From Patescibacteria group bacterium (lineage in GTDB: Bacteria; Patescibacteriota; Gracilibacteria; UBA1369; JAHJTR01): a DNA stretch of 10,400 nt. A model generated the notes under the pieces. The model did no database searches. It had not been told where the DNA came from and worked only from the letters and a program-made list of their open reading frames with translations. This document shows positions 1-6,135 of the stretch, one piece after another; position 1 is the first letter of the stretch, and the number at the start of each line of letters is the position of its first letter. A program made the translations under genes and the position numbers. The stretch lies in NCBI GenBank assembly GCA_018829865.1, contig JAHJTR010000021.1, positions 1 to 10,400 on the forward strand. The letters run 5' to 3'.

Positions 1-632
1 AAATTTTTATGAGACCGCCAAACCCCCGTATAAAGCAAAAAGCGCTCATCAATTTTATATTTATCTCTCAATTTGGCTAAGATACCGGCGTCTTTAATCT
101 CCTTAAACTCACTACCAACTCCTTCATAAATAACCTCAATTTTTTCAGTCGGCACATTCAAAAGGTTAATCAAATCATTTTTAGTATTTTTTGAAACAGC
201 AATAATTTTCTTAGCCCGTTTTGTAATGGAGTTAATAACGAGATGATAAGCAGCCCGATGCGCCATACTCGCCATCTTTTTCCCCGGATAATATGAAAGA
301 GTAAGATCATGAATCGTCACAACCGACTTCCCCCTATAAAGAATCGGCGCATTGAAATGCGTAAAATGCATCAAATCGAGCTTCGCATCACGGATCTTTT
401 TTAAGAAAACGGTTTGCTCTTTGAAGGAATAATGTTTAGCCCCAACCAAAATTTTATGAAAACGTTTATTCTCAAAAGCAGCATCAACCTCGCTATACTG
501 CGGCTCATTAAAAAACAAAAAATATTCATTCTCATTATCGGTCTTCGCCAAGCGATTAACCAATTCATAGGTATAGCGCCCAATCCCCGTAAACGCCGAG
601 CTGTACATTCTGCAATCAATTCCTATTCGCAT
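1..632 (-). CDS. Glycosyltransferase family 4 (GT-B fold), N-terminal 210 residues, 3' end outside window
   Basis: The frame stays open from an ATG at 630-632 down to base 1, so the C-terminal part lies outside the window. The protein starts MRIGIDCRMYSSAFTGIGRY, the glycine-rich opening of GT4 enzymes that transfer sugars from nucleotide donors to lipid or polysaccharide acceptors at the cytoplasmic face of the membrane. Further family-like segments follow: VVTIHDLTLSYYP near residue 115, KRAKKIIAVSKNTKNDL near 155, EKIEVIYEGV near 180, and FLLYTGVWRSHKN at the edge, where the C-terminal Rossmann domain and its donor site begin. The donor-binding Glu motif is not in the window, so the substrate cannot be given. 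No Shine-Dalgarno motif precedes the start. The gene is divergent from the homing endonuclease gene and is probably a chromosomal cell-envelope gene. Family assignment is firm from the motifs. Confidence 0.88.
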   Translation of the reverse strand, partial: MRIGIDCRMYSSAFTGIGRYTYELVNRLAKTDNENEYFLFFNEPQYSEVDAAFENKRFHKILVGAKHYSFKEQTVFLKKIRDAKLDLMHFTHFNAPILYRGKSVVTIHDLTLSYYPGKKMASMAHRAAYHLVINSITKRAKKIIAVSKNTKNDLINLLNVPTEKIEVIYEGVGSEFKEIKDAGILAKLRDKYKIDERFLLYTGVWRSHKN

Positions 633-740
633 GAATTATTGTTTAAGTGGTAATTAATTCTAGCGTAGTGTATCCGAAATTTCCACCCGGGCGGGGGTAG
701 ATTTTATAAAAAATTAATATGTATATGCTAGCCTTTACAT

Positions 741-1418
741 ATGCCCTTATTTAAAACAAAAAATGAGTTATTTTTTAACAGTTGGTCTTCCCAAATGGCT
801 TATGTTCTCGGTTTCTTTGCGGCTGATGGCAGTATGTATTTAAATCCACGCGGCAGTCATTATTTGTCTTTTCTATCAAATGACTACGAAATACTTGAGA
901 AAATTAGATTTTTTCTGTCATCTAATCATAAGATTGGAGAAAGAAGAATTTCAAAAAGTAGTTCTAACTTAAGGTATACACTGCAAATTGGCAGTAAAAG
1001 AATGTATTTGAGTCTTCTAAAATTGGGGTTAACAAGTAATAAAAGTAAAACACTAAAATTCCCGCATATTCCCATCCCCTATCTCAGGGATTTTGTAAGA
1101 GGATATTTTGACGGAGATGGAAACGTTTTATTTAAGAATTATTTTAGGAAAGACAGAAATAGATACAAATATTATTTTGCAACAAAATTCATTTGTGGTT
1201 CCGATAAATTTCTTCAAGACCTGAGAATTAAGTTAACAAGGCATGCAGGAATGGGAAAAGGATCGCTGTATCAAGGTGATCGAAGCCATGTTTTGTCCTA
1301 CGCACTGAATGACACAAAAAAGTTATTTTGGTTTATGTATAATAATGTCTCAAATAGTTTGTATCTTGAAAGAAAATACGGTATATTCTCACACGCAATT
1401 AACATATTGGAGCGGTAG
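741..1418 (+). CDS. LAGLIDADG homing endonuclease, free-standing, overlapping the tRNA-Asp 5' end
   Basis: A 225-residue protein with two LAGLIDADG helices: YVLGFFAADGSM at about residues 21-32 (acidic residue D29) and FVRGYFDGDGNV at about 118-129 (D126). In this family each helix packs at the domain interface and supplies one metal-binding acid to the double-strand cleavage site. The two-motif layout and size fit a monomeric enzyme that cuts a long asymmetric target. The gene is not inside the neighbouring group I intron. It lies just upstream, and its last codons (ILER, then TAG) are the first ten bases of tRNA-Asp. I infer that it cuts tRNA-Asp alleles lacking the intron and helps spread the intron or itself. 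No Shine-Dalgarno motif precedes the ATG. The 108-base gap upstream holds a short GC-rich tract near 684-699 in AT-rich DNA, with no clear promoter. Confidence 0.85.
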   Translation: MPLFKTKNELFFNSWSSQMAYVLGFFAADGSMYLNPRGSHYLSFLSNDYEILEKIRFFLSSNHKIGERRISKSSSNLRYTLQIGSKRMYLSLLKLGLTSNKSKTLKFPHIPIPYLRDFVRGYFDGDGNVLFKNYFRKDRNRYKYYFATKFICGSDKFLQDLRIKLTRHAGMGKGSLYQGDRSHVLSYALNDTKKLFWFMYNNVSNSLYLERKYGIFSHAINILER

Positions 1419-1754
1419 TTCAGCTGGTTAGAACGCCTGCCTGTAGATGAGCGTCCGCCTTGGCGGATTAAATCGGCACCCTTCATTAGAAATAATGAAG
1501 TGCGCACTGGGTGAATTGCGGGAAACCTCATTATTATGAGGCAATCCGCAGCCAAGCCTATCGGGGAAAACTGCAAATGGCAGTAAGTTGATAGGAAGGT
1601 TCAGAGACTAGAGAGTGAGTCCCAACAATAATCTCTCGGATAGCGCCCAGCACCTAACTTCTTTGCAAAAAGAACACGGTGATGAGATAGTCCAAATTGC
1701 CTTACGGCAATAGCACGCAGGAGGTCGCGGGTTCGAGTCCCGTCCGTTCCGCCA
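1409..1754 (+). tRNA. tRNA-Asp (anticodon GUC), interrupted by a group I intron in the anticodon
   Basis: The 5' exon is 1409-1444 (36 nt) and the 3' exon 1714-1754 (41 nt, with encoded CCA at 1752-1754), giving a 77-nt tRNA. The acceptor stem GGAGCGG (1409-1415) pairs with CCGTTCC (1744-1750), with discriminator G at 1751. The anticodon stem is CCTGC/GCAGG and the joined loop is CTGTCAC, giving anticodon GTC for Asp. The T arm reads CGCGGGTTCGAGTCCCG. The joined sequence closely resembles the standard bacterial tRNA-Asp. The intron lies between anticodon nucleotides 35 and 36, so decoding depends wholly on splicing. The 3' end serves as the attachment site of the downstream element, and the tRNA stays intact after integration. 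The 5' end overlaps the stop region of the homing endonuclease gene. Confidence 0.95.
1445..1713 (+). ncRNA. Group I self-splicing intron in tRNA-Asp (269 nt)
   Basis: The intron follows a U (last base of the 5' exon, 1444) and ends in G (1713), the classical group I boundaries. The core elements can be read directly: P at 1514-1525 (AATTGCGGGAAA), Q at 1543-1553 (AATCCGCAGCC), R at 1598-1610 (GGTTCAGAGACTA) and S at 1683-1693 (TGAGATAGTCC). P4 forms between P and Q, and P7 (GACTA 1606-1610 with TAGTC 1688-1692) makes the guanosine site. Supporting helices are P2 (CTTCATTA-GAAA-TAATGAAG, 1481-1500), P5 (CCTCA/TGAGG), P6 with ACTGC/GCAGT, P8 capped by TTCTTT-GCAA-AAAGAA, and P9 (ATTGCC/GGCAAT, 1696-1711). 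An extra GAGAG/CTCTC stem lies between P7 and P3', seen in some subgroups. The P1 pairing with the 5' exon is weak by eye and I could not fix it. There is no ORF inside the intron. Confidence 0.93.
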
Positions 1755-3187
1755 GAAGGCTTAAAATGTCTTTCGGCTAGGATCGCAAACTCTGGTTTTA
1801 ACTTATAGTTAGCCATTTGTTTGTCTTTAATTCTAAGTTCGAGGAAGGACAATCTTATTAATTCGTTTTTTTCTTCAACAGTTCCATGTTTGAAGTACAT
1901 AGGGGCATTCTTTGCTAGTTCGAGAAAATCATAAATCTCATCTGCTCTTTTTTCGTCAGTCTTATAGTAAGCTTCCTTTTCAATCTTTATTCCTTGGAGA
2001 GAGGCTTGAATCCTACTCTTTTCTTTGTGATAATCCTTTTTTGAAAAAGCCCCCTCAATTAATAGCTTCCTCGCCTTGTCCATCTCGTGTACTAACTGTT
2101 TTTCCTTCTTTTCAAGGAGTTTAAACCGGCTATTTCTTTCCTCATTAATTTTGCCTTCAAGTTGATATAATGCTTTTTTAACGCCCTTTAATTCCCCCTC
2201 TGAAAAAGCAAAGGTATCAATAATCCCACTTAAGGCTTCTACTATTTGATTTTCATTTGTAGTTGATTCTTTGCAGGGCTTATTAGTGCAGGCATAATAT
2301 GTAAATCCCTTCTTTGAATAGGGGGAAAGGGTGTATCCACATGCTTCGCATTTTATGAGGCCCCTAAAGGCATAAGGCTTTTTAGTTTTAAATGAAGTAT
2401 TGTTTGTATTTAGGATTTTTTGAACCTTATCAAATAACTCTCTATTAATAATAGGATTGTGTGCTCCCTCGTAGCTTTCCCCATTATAAATAATTTCGCC
2501 ATAATAGAATTTATTGGTGAGAATTCGGTGAAGGCTTGACCTTGATATTGCATTTCCGTATTTGTTACCTTTCTTTGTTCTAAGCCCTTTTTCCTTCATT
2601 ATTTTTAGAATAGCCCCTATGGAATACTGTCCTGTTGCGTACAGCCGAAAGGTTTCTTGAACCAATGGAGCATATTTAGGGTCAGGGTCTTTTACTCCCC
2701 TTCCACAATCCAGATAACCAATAGGTGCTGGTCGAGGAAATTTTCCTTGTGAAAGGGCTTCTGTATACCCTTTTTTGACCTCAACGCTTAAATTATCAAC
2801 GTAGCGCTTGGCAAAAATTACGTTAAATGCCAGCATCATATTTCCATCTGGCGTATTTGGGTAGCTACCATCACAAAAAATAAACTCTACATTTTGCGCT
2901 CTTAATGCATCTATTTTGGCATAATCTCCAATGTTCCTTAGAAGTCGATCAACTTTGTGCACAATGATTCCATCATATTTTTTATTATGTAAGTCCGCTA
3001 AAAGCTTATTAAAAAGGGGCCTTTTACCTGCATCTTTTGCACTATGTTTTTCTATAATTATATTTTCAATCCTTAGATTATTGCGTTCAGCATGATCTCT
3101 GCATATTTTTTCTTGTGCACCTAGGCTGTATAGTTGGTGATTTGGGTCATTGGTGCTTTTACGGCAATAGATCACGTACTTCTTCAT
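1601..3187 (-). CDS. Large serine recombinase (integrase) of the element, with a C-terminal tail encoded by antisense tRNA and intron
   Basis: A 528-residue large serine recombinase that cuts and rejoins att sites through a covalent serine-DNA link. The N-terminal resolvase domain has Y-x-R-x-S with nucleophile S11 and R9, SLGAQ at 21-25, and VDRLLR with R81 and R84. A recombinase domain follows (about 150-260), then a zinc ribbon with C280, C283, C300 and C305 and a coiled-coil stretch (about 340-410), the usual DNA-binding and synapsis parts. Residues up to P477 come from the element. S478 onward (SGGTDGTRTRDLLR and the rest, about 51 residues) is translated from the attL core, the reverse strand of the tRNA 3' exon, and the group I intron, so this tail is a product of integration. 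The start overlaps the end of the regulator gene by 29 bp, suggesting translational coupling. Large serine integrases more often target protein genes; a tRNA target is less usual. Confidence 0.93.
   Translation of the reverse strand: MKKYVIYCRKSTNDPNHQLYSLGAQEKICRDHAERNNLRIENIIIEKHSAKDAGKRPLFNKLLADLHNKKYDGIIVHKVDRLLRNIGDYAKIDALRAQNVEFIFCDGSYPNTPDGNMMLAFNVIFAKRYVDNLSVEVKKGYTEALSQGKFPRPAPIGYLDCGRGVKDPDPKYAPLVQETFRLYATGQYSIGAILKIMKEKGLRTKKGNKYGNAISRSSLHRILTNKFYYGEIIYNGESYEGAHNPIINRELFDKVQKILNTNNTSFKTKKPYAFRGLIKCEACGYTLSPYSKKGFTYYACTNKPCKESTTNENQIVEALSGIIDTFAFSEGELKGVKKALYQLEGKINEERNSRFKLLEKKEKQLVHEMDKARKLLIEGAFSKKDYHKEKSRIQASLQGIKIEKEAYYKTDEKRADEIYDFLELAKNAPMYFKHGTVEEKNELIRLSFLELRIKDKQMANYKLKPEFAILAERHFKPSGGTDGTRTRDLLRAIAVRQFGLSHHRVLFAKKLGAGRYPRDYCWDSLSSL
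1737..1756 (+). repeat. attL: 20-bp direct repeat at the tRNA-Asp 3' end
   Basis: The core starts GTCCCGTCC and ends CGCCAGA. It covers the 3' side of the T stem, the acceptor 3' strand, discriminator, CCA and two bases beyond. It is identical to 8419-8438. To the left it continues into the complete tRNA; to the right into the integrase coding strand. Confidence 0.88.
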
Positions 3188-3923
3188 ATTTTTTTTCGTT
3201 TATAAACTGAACAATATGTTCTAGGTAATCAGAAAGACATTTAATCTCCTTTGGTAGCAGTTGGCCACAAATCAGAAGCACTTCTTCAAGTGATTTGTCT
3301 TTCCATTCTTCTTTATAAAACTCAGCTATTTCACCAGCATAAGCGCCTGGATTCTTTGTGATTTGGTGTCTACGAGCCAGGATTATGCGAAAAATGAAGT
3401 AGTTTAAGTCGTCCAAGGATAGTTCAAACTTAGCGAGGAACTCAAGATGAGGTATCATTGTAACTGACCCTGGTTCAAGTGAAGTATGAATTATCTGCAG
3501 AATATCATTTGCACTTTTAACTTTATCAACCTCGTTTAATATAAAGTCATAACCTTCTTCGGGCTCCCCTTTCTTAAGGGAACACGGCAGAAAAATACGA
3601 AGACCGTTTTTGATAGAGGGGGTTACTCTTACGCCTGAAAAAAAATCGAAGTTTTCAACAAACGTTAAAAGTGTCATTTCATTTGCTGATAAGCTTTGGG
3701 GCTTTAGAAGAGCTTTAATAACTTTTGCTGCCTGAGATGGACTGTAGTCTAGTCCGTAAATAAGGATATTTTCCACAATAGCTTTGTTCACGTTTCTTTT
3801 GTTGGTTTCAATGCTGCTTATATTGCTCTTTGCAAGACCAGTTTTATTTGAAACGTCTAGAAGACTTAATCCCGCTTTCCTTCTTAGGTCTCTAATTTTT
3901 TGGCCAATGTTATAAAGAATCAT
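3159..3923 (-). CDS. XRE-family HTH regulator, probable repressor of the element
   Basis: I place the start at the ATG at 3921-3923 (254 residues). The frame is open up to 4022, but the extra residues look unlike a protein domain and would lie over the predicted promoter and operator. An N-terminal lambda-repressor-type HTH (about residues 6-60, IGQKIRDLRRKAGLSLLDVS then LAKSNISSIE) precedes a roughly 180-residue C-terminal region of no family I recognise. It lacks a visible LexA-type Ser-Lys protease signature, so SOS-type self-cleavage is not supported. It faces the small HTH gene at 4062 across a region of repeated TAACCT/AGGTTA half-sites and overlaps the integrase by 29 bp, so repressor and integrase are probably one leftward operon. 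By analogy with phage immunity regions it likely represses the rightward genes. The HTH call is firm; the repressor role is inferred. Confidence 0.82.
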   Translation of the reverse strand: MILYNIGQKIRDLRRKAGLSLLDVSNKTGLAKSNISSIETNKRNVNKAIVENILIYGLDYSPSQAAKVIKALLKPQSLSANEMTLLTFVENFDFFSGVRVTPSIKNGLRIFLPCSLKKGEPEEGYDFILNEVDKVKSANDILQIIHTSLEPGSVTMIPHLEFLAKFELSLDDLNYFIFRIILARRHQITKNPGAYAGEIAEFYKEEWKDKSLEEVLLICGQLLPKEIKCLSDYLEHIVQFINEKKYEEVRDLLP

Positions 3924-3930
3924 ATTAAAT

Positions 3931-3954
3931 AAGGTTAATTTGCATGATAACCTT
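3931..3954. promoter_or_regulatory. Operator-like inverted repeat AAGGTTA-N10-TAACCTT
   Basis: A perfect 7-bp inverted repeat (3931-3937 and 3948-3954) just upstream of the regulator ATG at 3923. The same half-site recurs at 4027-4033 (TAACCTT) and 4050-4055 (TAACCT), so the divergent control region carries four half-sites. The spacing and dyad symmetry fit binding of a dimeric XRE-type protein. Confidence 0.6.
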
Positions 3955-3979
3955 ATCATCAAGAAAGGCTTAGAGTCAA
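3950..3979 (-). promoter_or_regulatory. Candidate leftward promoter for regulator and integrase
   Basis: On the minus strand a TTGACT -35-like box (3979 to 3974) is followed after 18 bases by TAAGGT (3955 to 3950) as a weak -10. The -10 overlaps the operator half-site, so binding there would compete with RNA polymerase. The weak -10 makes this tentative. Confidence 0.35.
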
Positions 3980-4003
3980 CTAAATTACTATAATTTTTGC
4001 TAA

Positions 4004-4055
4004 TTGACAGGGGTCTATCCATTTGTTAACCTTTTATTGACTTACTAAATAACCT
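4004..4055 (+). promoter_or_regulatory. Candidate rightward promoter with overlapping operator half-sites
   Basis: A perfect -35 box TTGACA (4004-4009) is followed by a 17-base spacer and TAACCT (4027-4032), a weak -10 that is itself one of the repeated half-sites. A further TAACCT lies at 4050-4055, just before the ATG of the small HTH gene. The layout mirrors the leftward side and suggests a two-way switch. Confidence 0.45.
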
Positions 4056-4061
4056 GAAAAC

Positions 4062-4256
4062 ATGAATCGAATAAAAGAAATGCGAACAAGAAGAGGGTTT
4101 AGCCAAACTCAACTAGCAAACTTGACTGGAATCAAATATAAATCGGCAATTTCAAGAATAGAAAACAACAAAGTTGCGCCAACCTACCTTACACTCAAAA
4201 GGGTGGCAAACACCTTGTGTTGCAAGGTGGATGATATATATGATCCACAAATTTAG
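4062..4256 (+). CDS. Small XRE/Cro-like HTH protein
   Basis: A 64-residue protein that is almost entirely one lambda-type HTH domain: MNRIKEMRTRRGFSQTQLAN, then the recognition segment IKYKSAISRIENNKVAP and a closing helix with a VDDIYDP ending, typical of stand-alone HTH_3 regulators. It is the first gene of the rightward cluster, divergent from the larger HTH regulator, and its promoter region carries the TAACCT half-sites. By position it corresponds to a Cro protein, competing with the larger regulator for the same operators. Its stop codon is directly followed by the ATG of the next small gene. The domain call is firm; the Cro role is inferred from layout. Confidence 0.85.
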   Translation: MNRIKEMRTRRGFSQTQLANLTGIKYKSAISRIENNKVAPTYLTLKRVANTLCCKVDDIYDPQI

Positions 4257-4382
4257 ATGACAAATGACTCTATTAACATTCAGGATAAGTATGAGATTTA
4301 CGCAAGGTATTTCCAGATTCTTATTGAAATAAAGAGGCGCATAGAAAAAGAGAACCCCGGTATGGGGGTGTCGGGGGTTTGA
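4257..4382 (+). CDS. Hypothetical 41-residue protein, directly abutting the Cro-like gene
   Basis: The ATG at 4257 follows the TAG of the upstream HTH gene with no gap, an arrangement typical of coupled translation. The product opens MTNDSINIQDKYEIYARYFQ and continues as a charged amphipathic helix (EIKRRIEKE) before a Gly-rich end (GMGVSGV). The codons look protein-like up to the last dozen, where the DNA also forms an AACCCC/GGGGTT stem (about 4353-4380) that may be an RNA element. No family is recognised. The position between the small regulator and the RepO-like gene suggests an early accessory protein. It could instead be a chance reading frame. Confidence 0.5.
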   Translation: MTNDSINIQDKYEIYARYFQILIEIKRRIEKENPGMGVSGV

Positions 4383-4398
4383 ATATCTTAATTAACAA

Positions 4399-4905
4399 GT
4401 GAACCTTATAAATATGGAGGGTATACAAAGCATTACAAAAAGGGCTTTTCCAGAATTTAAAGGAAAGAAAAAGTGGACTTCAAACATGATTGTTCTTAAG
4501 AAGGAATACTATGTGGAGATTCTATTGAGAGACTTTGGCAAAAATGAATTACTTATTCTCTTTTGGATTGCCCGTTTTCAATTTGGCTTTAATAGACTTA
4601 AGGAAGCTCACTTAAAGGTGAAATACTTCGCAAAGTACTTAGGAATAAACAAAAGCGCTGCCAGTACCGCAATAAAGAGATTAGAGGAGCATCACATTAT
4701 TATTAGAAATCACGAAACTGATGCCCTAACGCTTAATCTTCAAATAGAAAGATGGCTAACACCCTATAAAAAAGGGGTAGATCTTAATGATTATCAGTAT
4801 CTGGATTTCAAACATGCCCAGTTACAAAAAGAAAAAATGAAGCAAGAAGAACAACAAAATGTTTGTGAAAAAACAACAAATTTTAATGACACTTCTTTCC
4901 CTTAA
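4399..4905 (+). CDS. Winged-helix DNA-binding protein resembling phage replication protein O N-terminal domain
   Basis: 168 residues from a GTG start at 4399; an in-frame ATG at 4414 is an equally plausible start and neither has a Shine-Dalgarno motif. Residues about 35-115 read as a helix-turn-helix with wing: ELLILFWIARFQFGFNRLKE, then VKYFAKYLGINKSAASTAIK as recognition helix, then RLEEHHIIIRN. This pattern (helix, conserved Phe-Gly, Leu-x-x-hydrophobic, Ser-rich recognition helix, Leu-Glu-x-x-x-Ile-Ile wing) matches the N-terminal origin-binding domain of phage RepO-type proteins and related MarR-like folds. The C-terminal tail (about 130-168) is Gln/Lys-rich and probably disordered, where a RepO protein would contact a helicase loader. 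It follows the Cro-like gene, as O follows cro/cII in lambdoid phages. I infer a replication initiator for the excised circle; a plain transcription factor is the alternative. Confidence 0.62.
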   Translation: MNLINMEGIQSITKRAFPEFKGKKKWTSNMIVLKKEYYVEILLRDFGKNELLILFWIARFQFGFNRLKEAHLKVKYFAKYLGINKSAASTAIKRLEEHHIIIRNHETDALTLNLQIERWLTPYKKGVDLNDYQYLDFKHAQLQKEKMKQEEQQNVCEKTTNFNDTSFP

Positions 4906-5080
4906 GAGCAAAACAATAGACTCTCTTAATAAACACTTATAAACCAATTAAACAAACTAAATTAACTAAAAAACTAAACCCCCTAAAAGAGATAAGTAAT
5001 ACTTGTTTCTAAAAAAGAATACGAAAACAGAATTTTCTATTGGAAGATTGTATCAACTATCCTTAACGATTTCGTAAAAC
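4906..5080. other. A-rich non-coding gap with short ACTAAA-like repeats, possible origin region
   Basis: This 175-bp gap after the RepO-like gene is strongly A-rich on the plus strand. Around 4943-4980 it carries closely spaced imperfect copies of a short motif (AAACTAAA, TAACTAAAA, AAACTAAACC). Such a tract could be an unwinding region for initiation, but the copies are short and the composition is low-complexity, so this is only a suggestion. No gene with a normal start is seen. Confidence 0.25.
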
Positions 5081-5623
5081 ATGGGCAAAAAAATATACTC
5101 TGAAAAATATACGGAACGAGAGAGTATCGTTATAGATATTGGTTTCTTGATAAAAAATTGCCTTTTAAAGGGATCTGTTTTATCAGAGATTGAGATTCGA
5201 GGGCAAAGAGTTAGAGTTCTTTTTGACGCGCTTCATAATAAATATGTTAGTTTTTCAATTCAGGAAGTATTAACTGGTTATCAGTCTTTTTCTCTAGTTA
5301 ATATTCCCTGCAATTTAGGAGGCCACAGATGGGCATTTAAATGCGCGCCTTCATGTTTTTACAATGGGTGTGGTAGAAAGTTCTACAAGCTTTACAAAAC
5401 GCCTGAGAGCGCATTTTTTGGGTGTAGGAAGTGTATGAACATTATTTATTCAAGTCAGATATACTCAAATTCAAGATTTTCGCATTTATACCACCGGAAA
5501 AAGAATTCAAGTAAAATCCAAAAGCTAGCTTCCACAATTCACAAACAACACTACAAAGGCCTTCCCACTAAAAAGGTGCAGAAGTTGAACCAATTGATAG
5601 CCAGTTATGAAGCTAAACTATAG
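5081..5623 (+). CDS. Cys-rich zinc-ribbon protein of unknown function, mobile-element type
   Basis: 180 residues from ATG at 5081. The N-terminal ~70 residues look like a small beta-rich domain (SEIEIRGQRVRVLFDA). The centre is a probable zinc ribbon: C77, then GGHRWAFKC with C88, then C92 and CGR with C97, then FGCRKC with C115 and C118, followed by a Tyr-x-Ser-Gln (YSSQ) segment. The order Gly-Gly-x-Arg-Trp, Cys-Gly-Arg, Leu-Tyr, Phe-x-Cys-Arg-x-Cys, Tyr-x-Ser-Gln resembles a widespread uncharacterised family that I associate with plasmids, phages and integrative elements; I cannot name an entry with certainty. The C-terminal 50 residues are very basic (RKKNSSKIQK and later Lys/Arg), suggesting nucleic-acid binding. 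It is rightward after the RepO-like gene and its 3' end overlaps the convergent membrane-protein gene by 19 bp. Confidence 0.6.
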   Translation: MGKKIYSEKYTERESIVIDIGFLIKNCLLKGSVLSEIEIRGQRVRVLFDALHNKYVSFSIQEVLTGYQSFSLVNIPCNLGGHRWAFKCAPSCFYNGCGRKFYKLYKTPESAFFGCRKCMNIIYSSQIYSNSRFSHLYHRKKNSSKIQKLASTIHKQHYKGLPTKKVQKLNQLIASYEAKL

Positions 5624-5835
5624 ATGAAAAGTCCAAGAATAATAAAGCTCGCAACCATATTTATTGTAGTCTGAGCTCTATTTTCTGGTTGGCTCCCCTG
5701 TTTTTCTTTAAACATTTCTGATAATGAGGATGCCTGATACAGGGTTATAACAATTGCAAAGATTGCTAGCCCTCTATGATCTTCCCAAAGCCTATAGGTA
5801 GTGATTCCTCCCAGTATAGTAAATATAAATCCCAT
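5605..5835 (-). CDS. Small membrane protein, 76 residues
   Basis: MGFIFTILGGITTYRLWEDH opens a protein with hydrophobic segments at about residues 1-15, 23-38 and 58-74, separated by a charged loop (SEMFKEKQGSQPENRAQ). This predicts two or three membrane helices and no enzyme motif. The stop overlaps the convergent zinc-ribbon gene. It lies 13 bp downstream of the 88-residue membrane protein gene on the same strand, so the two are almost certainly co-transcribed. I recognise no family. Small paired membrane proteins in an element could be holin- or antiholin-like, superinfection-exclusion proteins or toxins, but nothing in the sequence decides between these. Confidence 0.6.
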   Translation of the reverse strand: MGFIFTILGGITTYRLWEDHRGLAIFAIVITLYQASSLSEMFKEKQGSQPENRAQTTINMVASFIILGLFIYSLAS

Positions 5836-5848
5836 ATCAATTTTATGG

Positions 5849-6115
5849 TTAAGTTTTTTTTAATTTTTGGTTGAACAAAACTAGCTCAATAGCTACAACA
5901 ACGACTACCGCCAGTCCCCAGATCCACCAAGTTTCTTCTAAATCAAACGCGTGAACATTAGGTATAACTACACATTTTTGTATGGGGCTATTTGTGAAAT
6001 TATATCTTGCTATTTCACAGGAACCATCAAGCCCCTTTTCAGCAATGCCATAAGCAGCAATAAGGCCTATAACAGGAGTGGCCAATGCCAGAATAAATCT
6101 TTGCAATTTGTTCAT
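5849..6115 (-). CDS. Small two-helix membrane protein, 88 residues
   Basis: The N-terminal segment (LQRFILALATPVIGLIAAYG, about 4-23) and the C-terminal segment (WWIWGLAVVVVVAIELVLF, about 63-81) are clear membrane helices. Between them a roughly 40-residue loop carries two cysteines (GSCEIARY and QKCVVIPN), which could form a disulphide if the loop is extracytoplasmic. The C-terminus ends in basic residues (NQKLKKT), which favours a cytoplasmic tail. The gene starts 21 bp after the T-run of the long hairpin at 6136-6211, which may regulate it, and is followed 13 bp later by the other small membrane gene. I recognise no family. Confidence 0.6.
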   Translation of the reverse strand: MNKLQRFILALATPVIGLIAAYGIAEKGLDGSCEIARYNFTNSPIQKCVVIPNVHAFDLEETWWIWGLAVVVVVAIELVLFNQKLKKT

Positions 6116-6135
6116 TTGTTTTTTAGTTAGAATAC

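Noticed and set aside
414..653. Open frame of 79 codons on the plus strand, and 401-619 on the minus strand
   Set aside because: Both are alternative frames of the glycosyltransferase gene, whose own frame shows continuous family motifs.
1298..1576. Minus-strand open frame across the endonuclease end and tRNA
   Set aside because: It runs antisense through the tRNA exon and group I intron and has no protein-like features.
3924..4022. N-terminal extension of the larger HTH regulator to 4022
   Set aside because: It would place the coding region over the predicted promoters and operator, and the extra 33 residues precede the normal start of the HTH fold.
4353..4382. AACCCC/GGGGTT stem after the small HTH gene, considered as a terminator
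   Set aside because: It is not followed by a T-run, and the RepO-like gene continues on the same strand 16 bases later.
4996..5103. Frame reading VSKKEYENRIFYWKIVSTIL before the zinc-ribbon gene
   Set aside because: It looks protein-like but has no ATG, GTG or TTG start after the upstream stop, and it overlaps the start of the zinc-ribbon gene in another frame.
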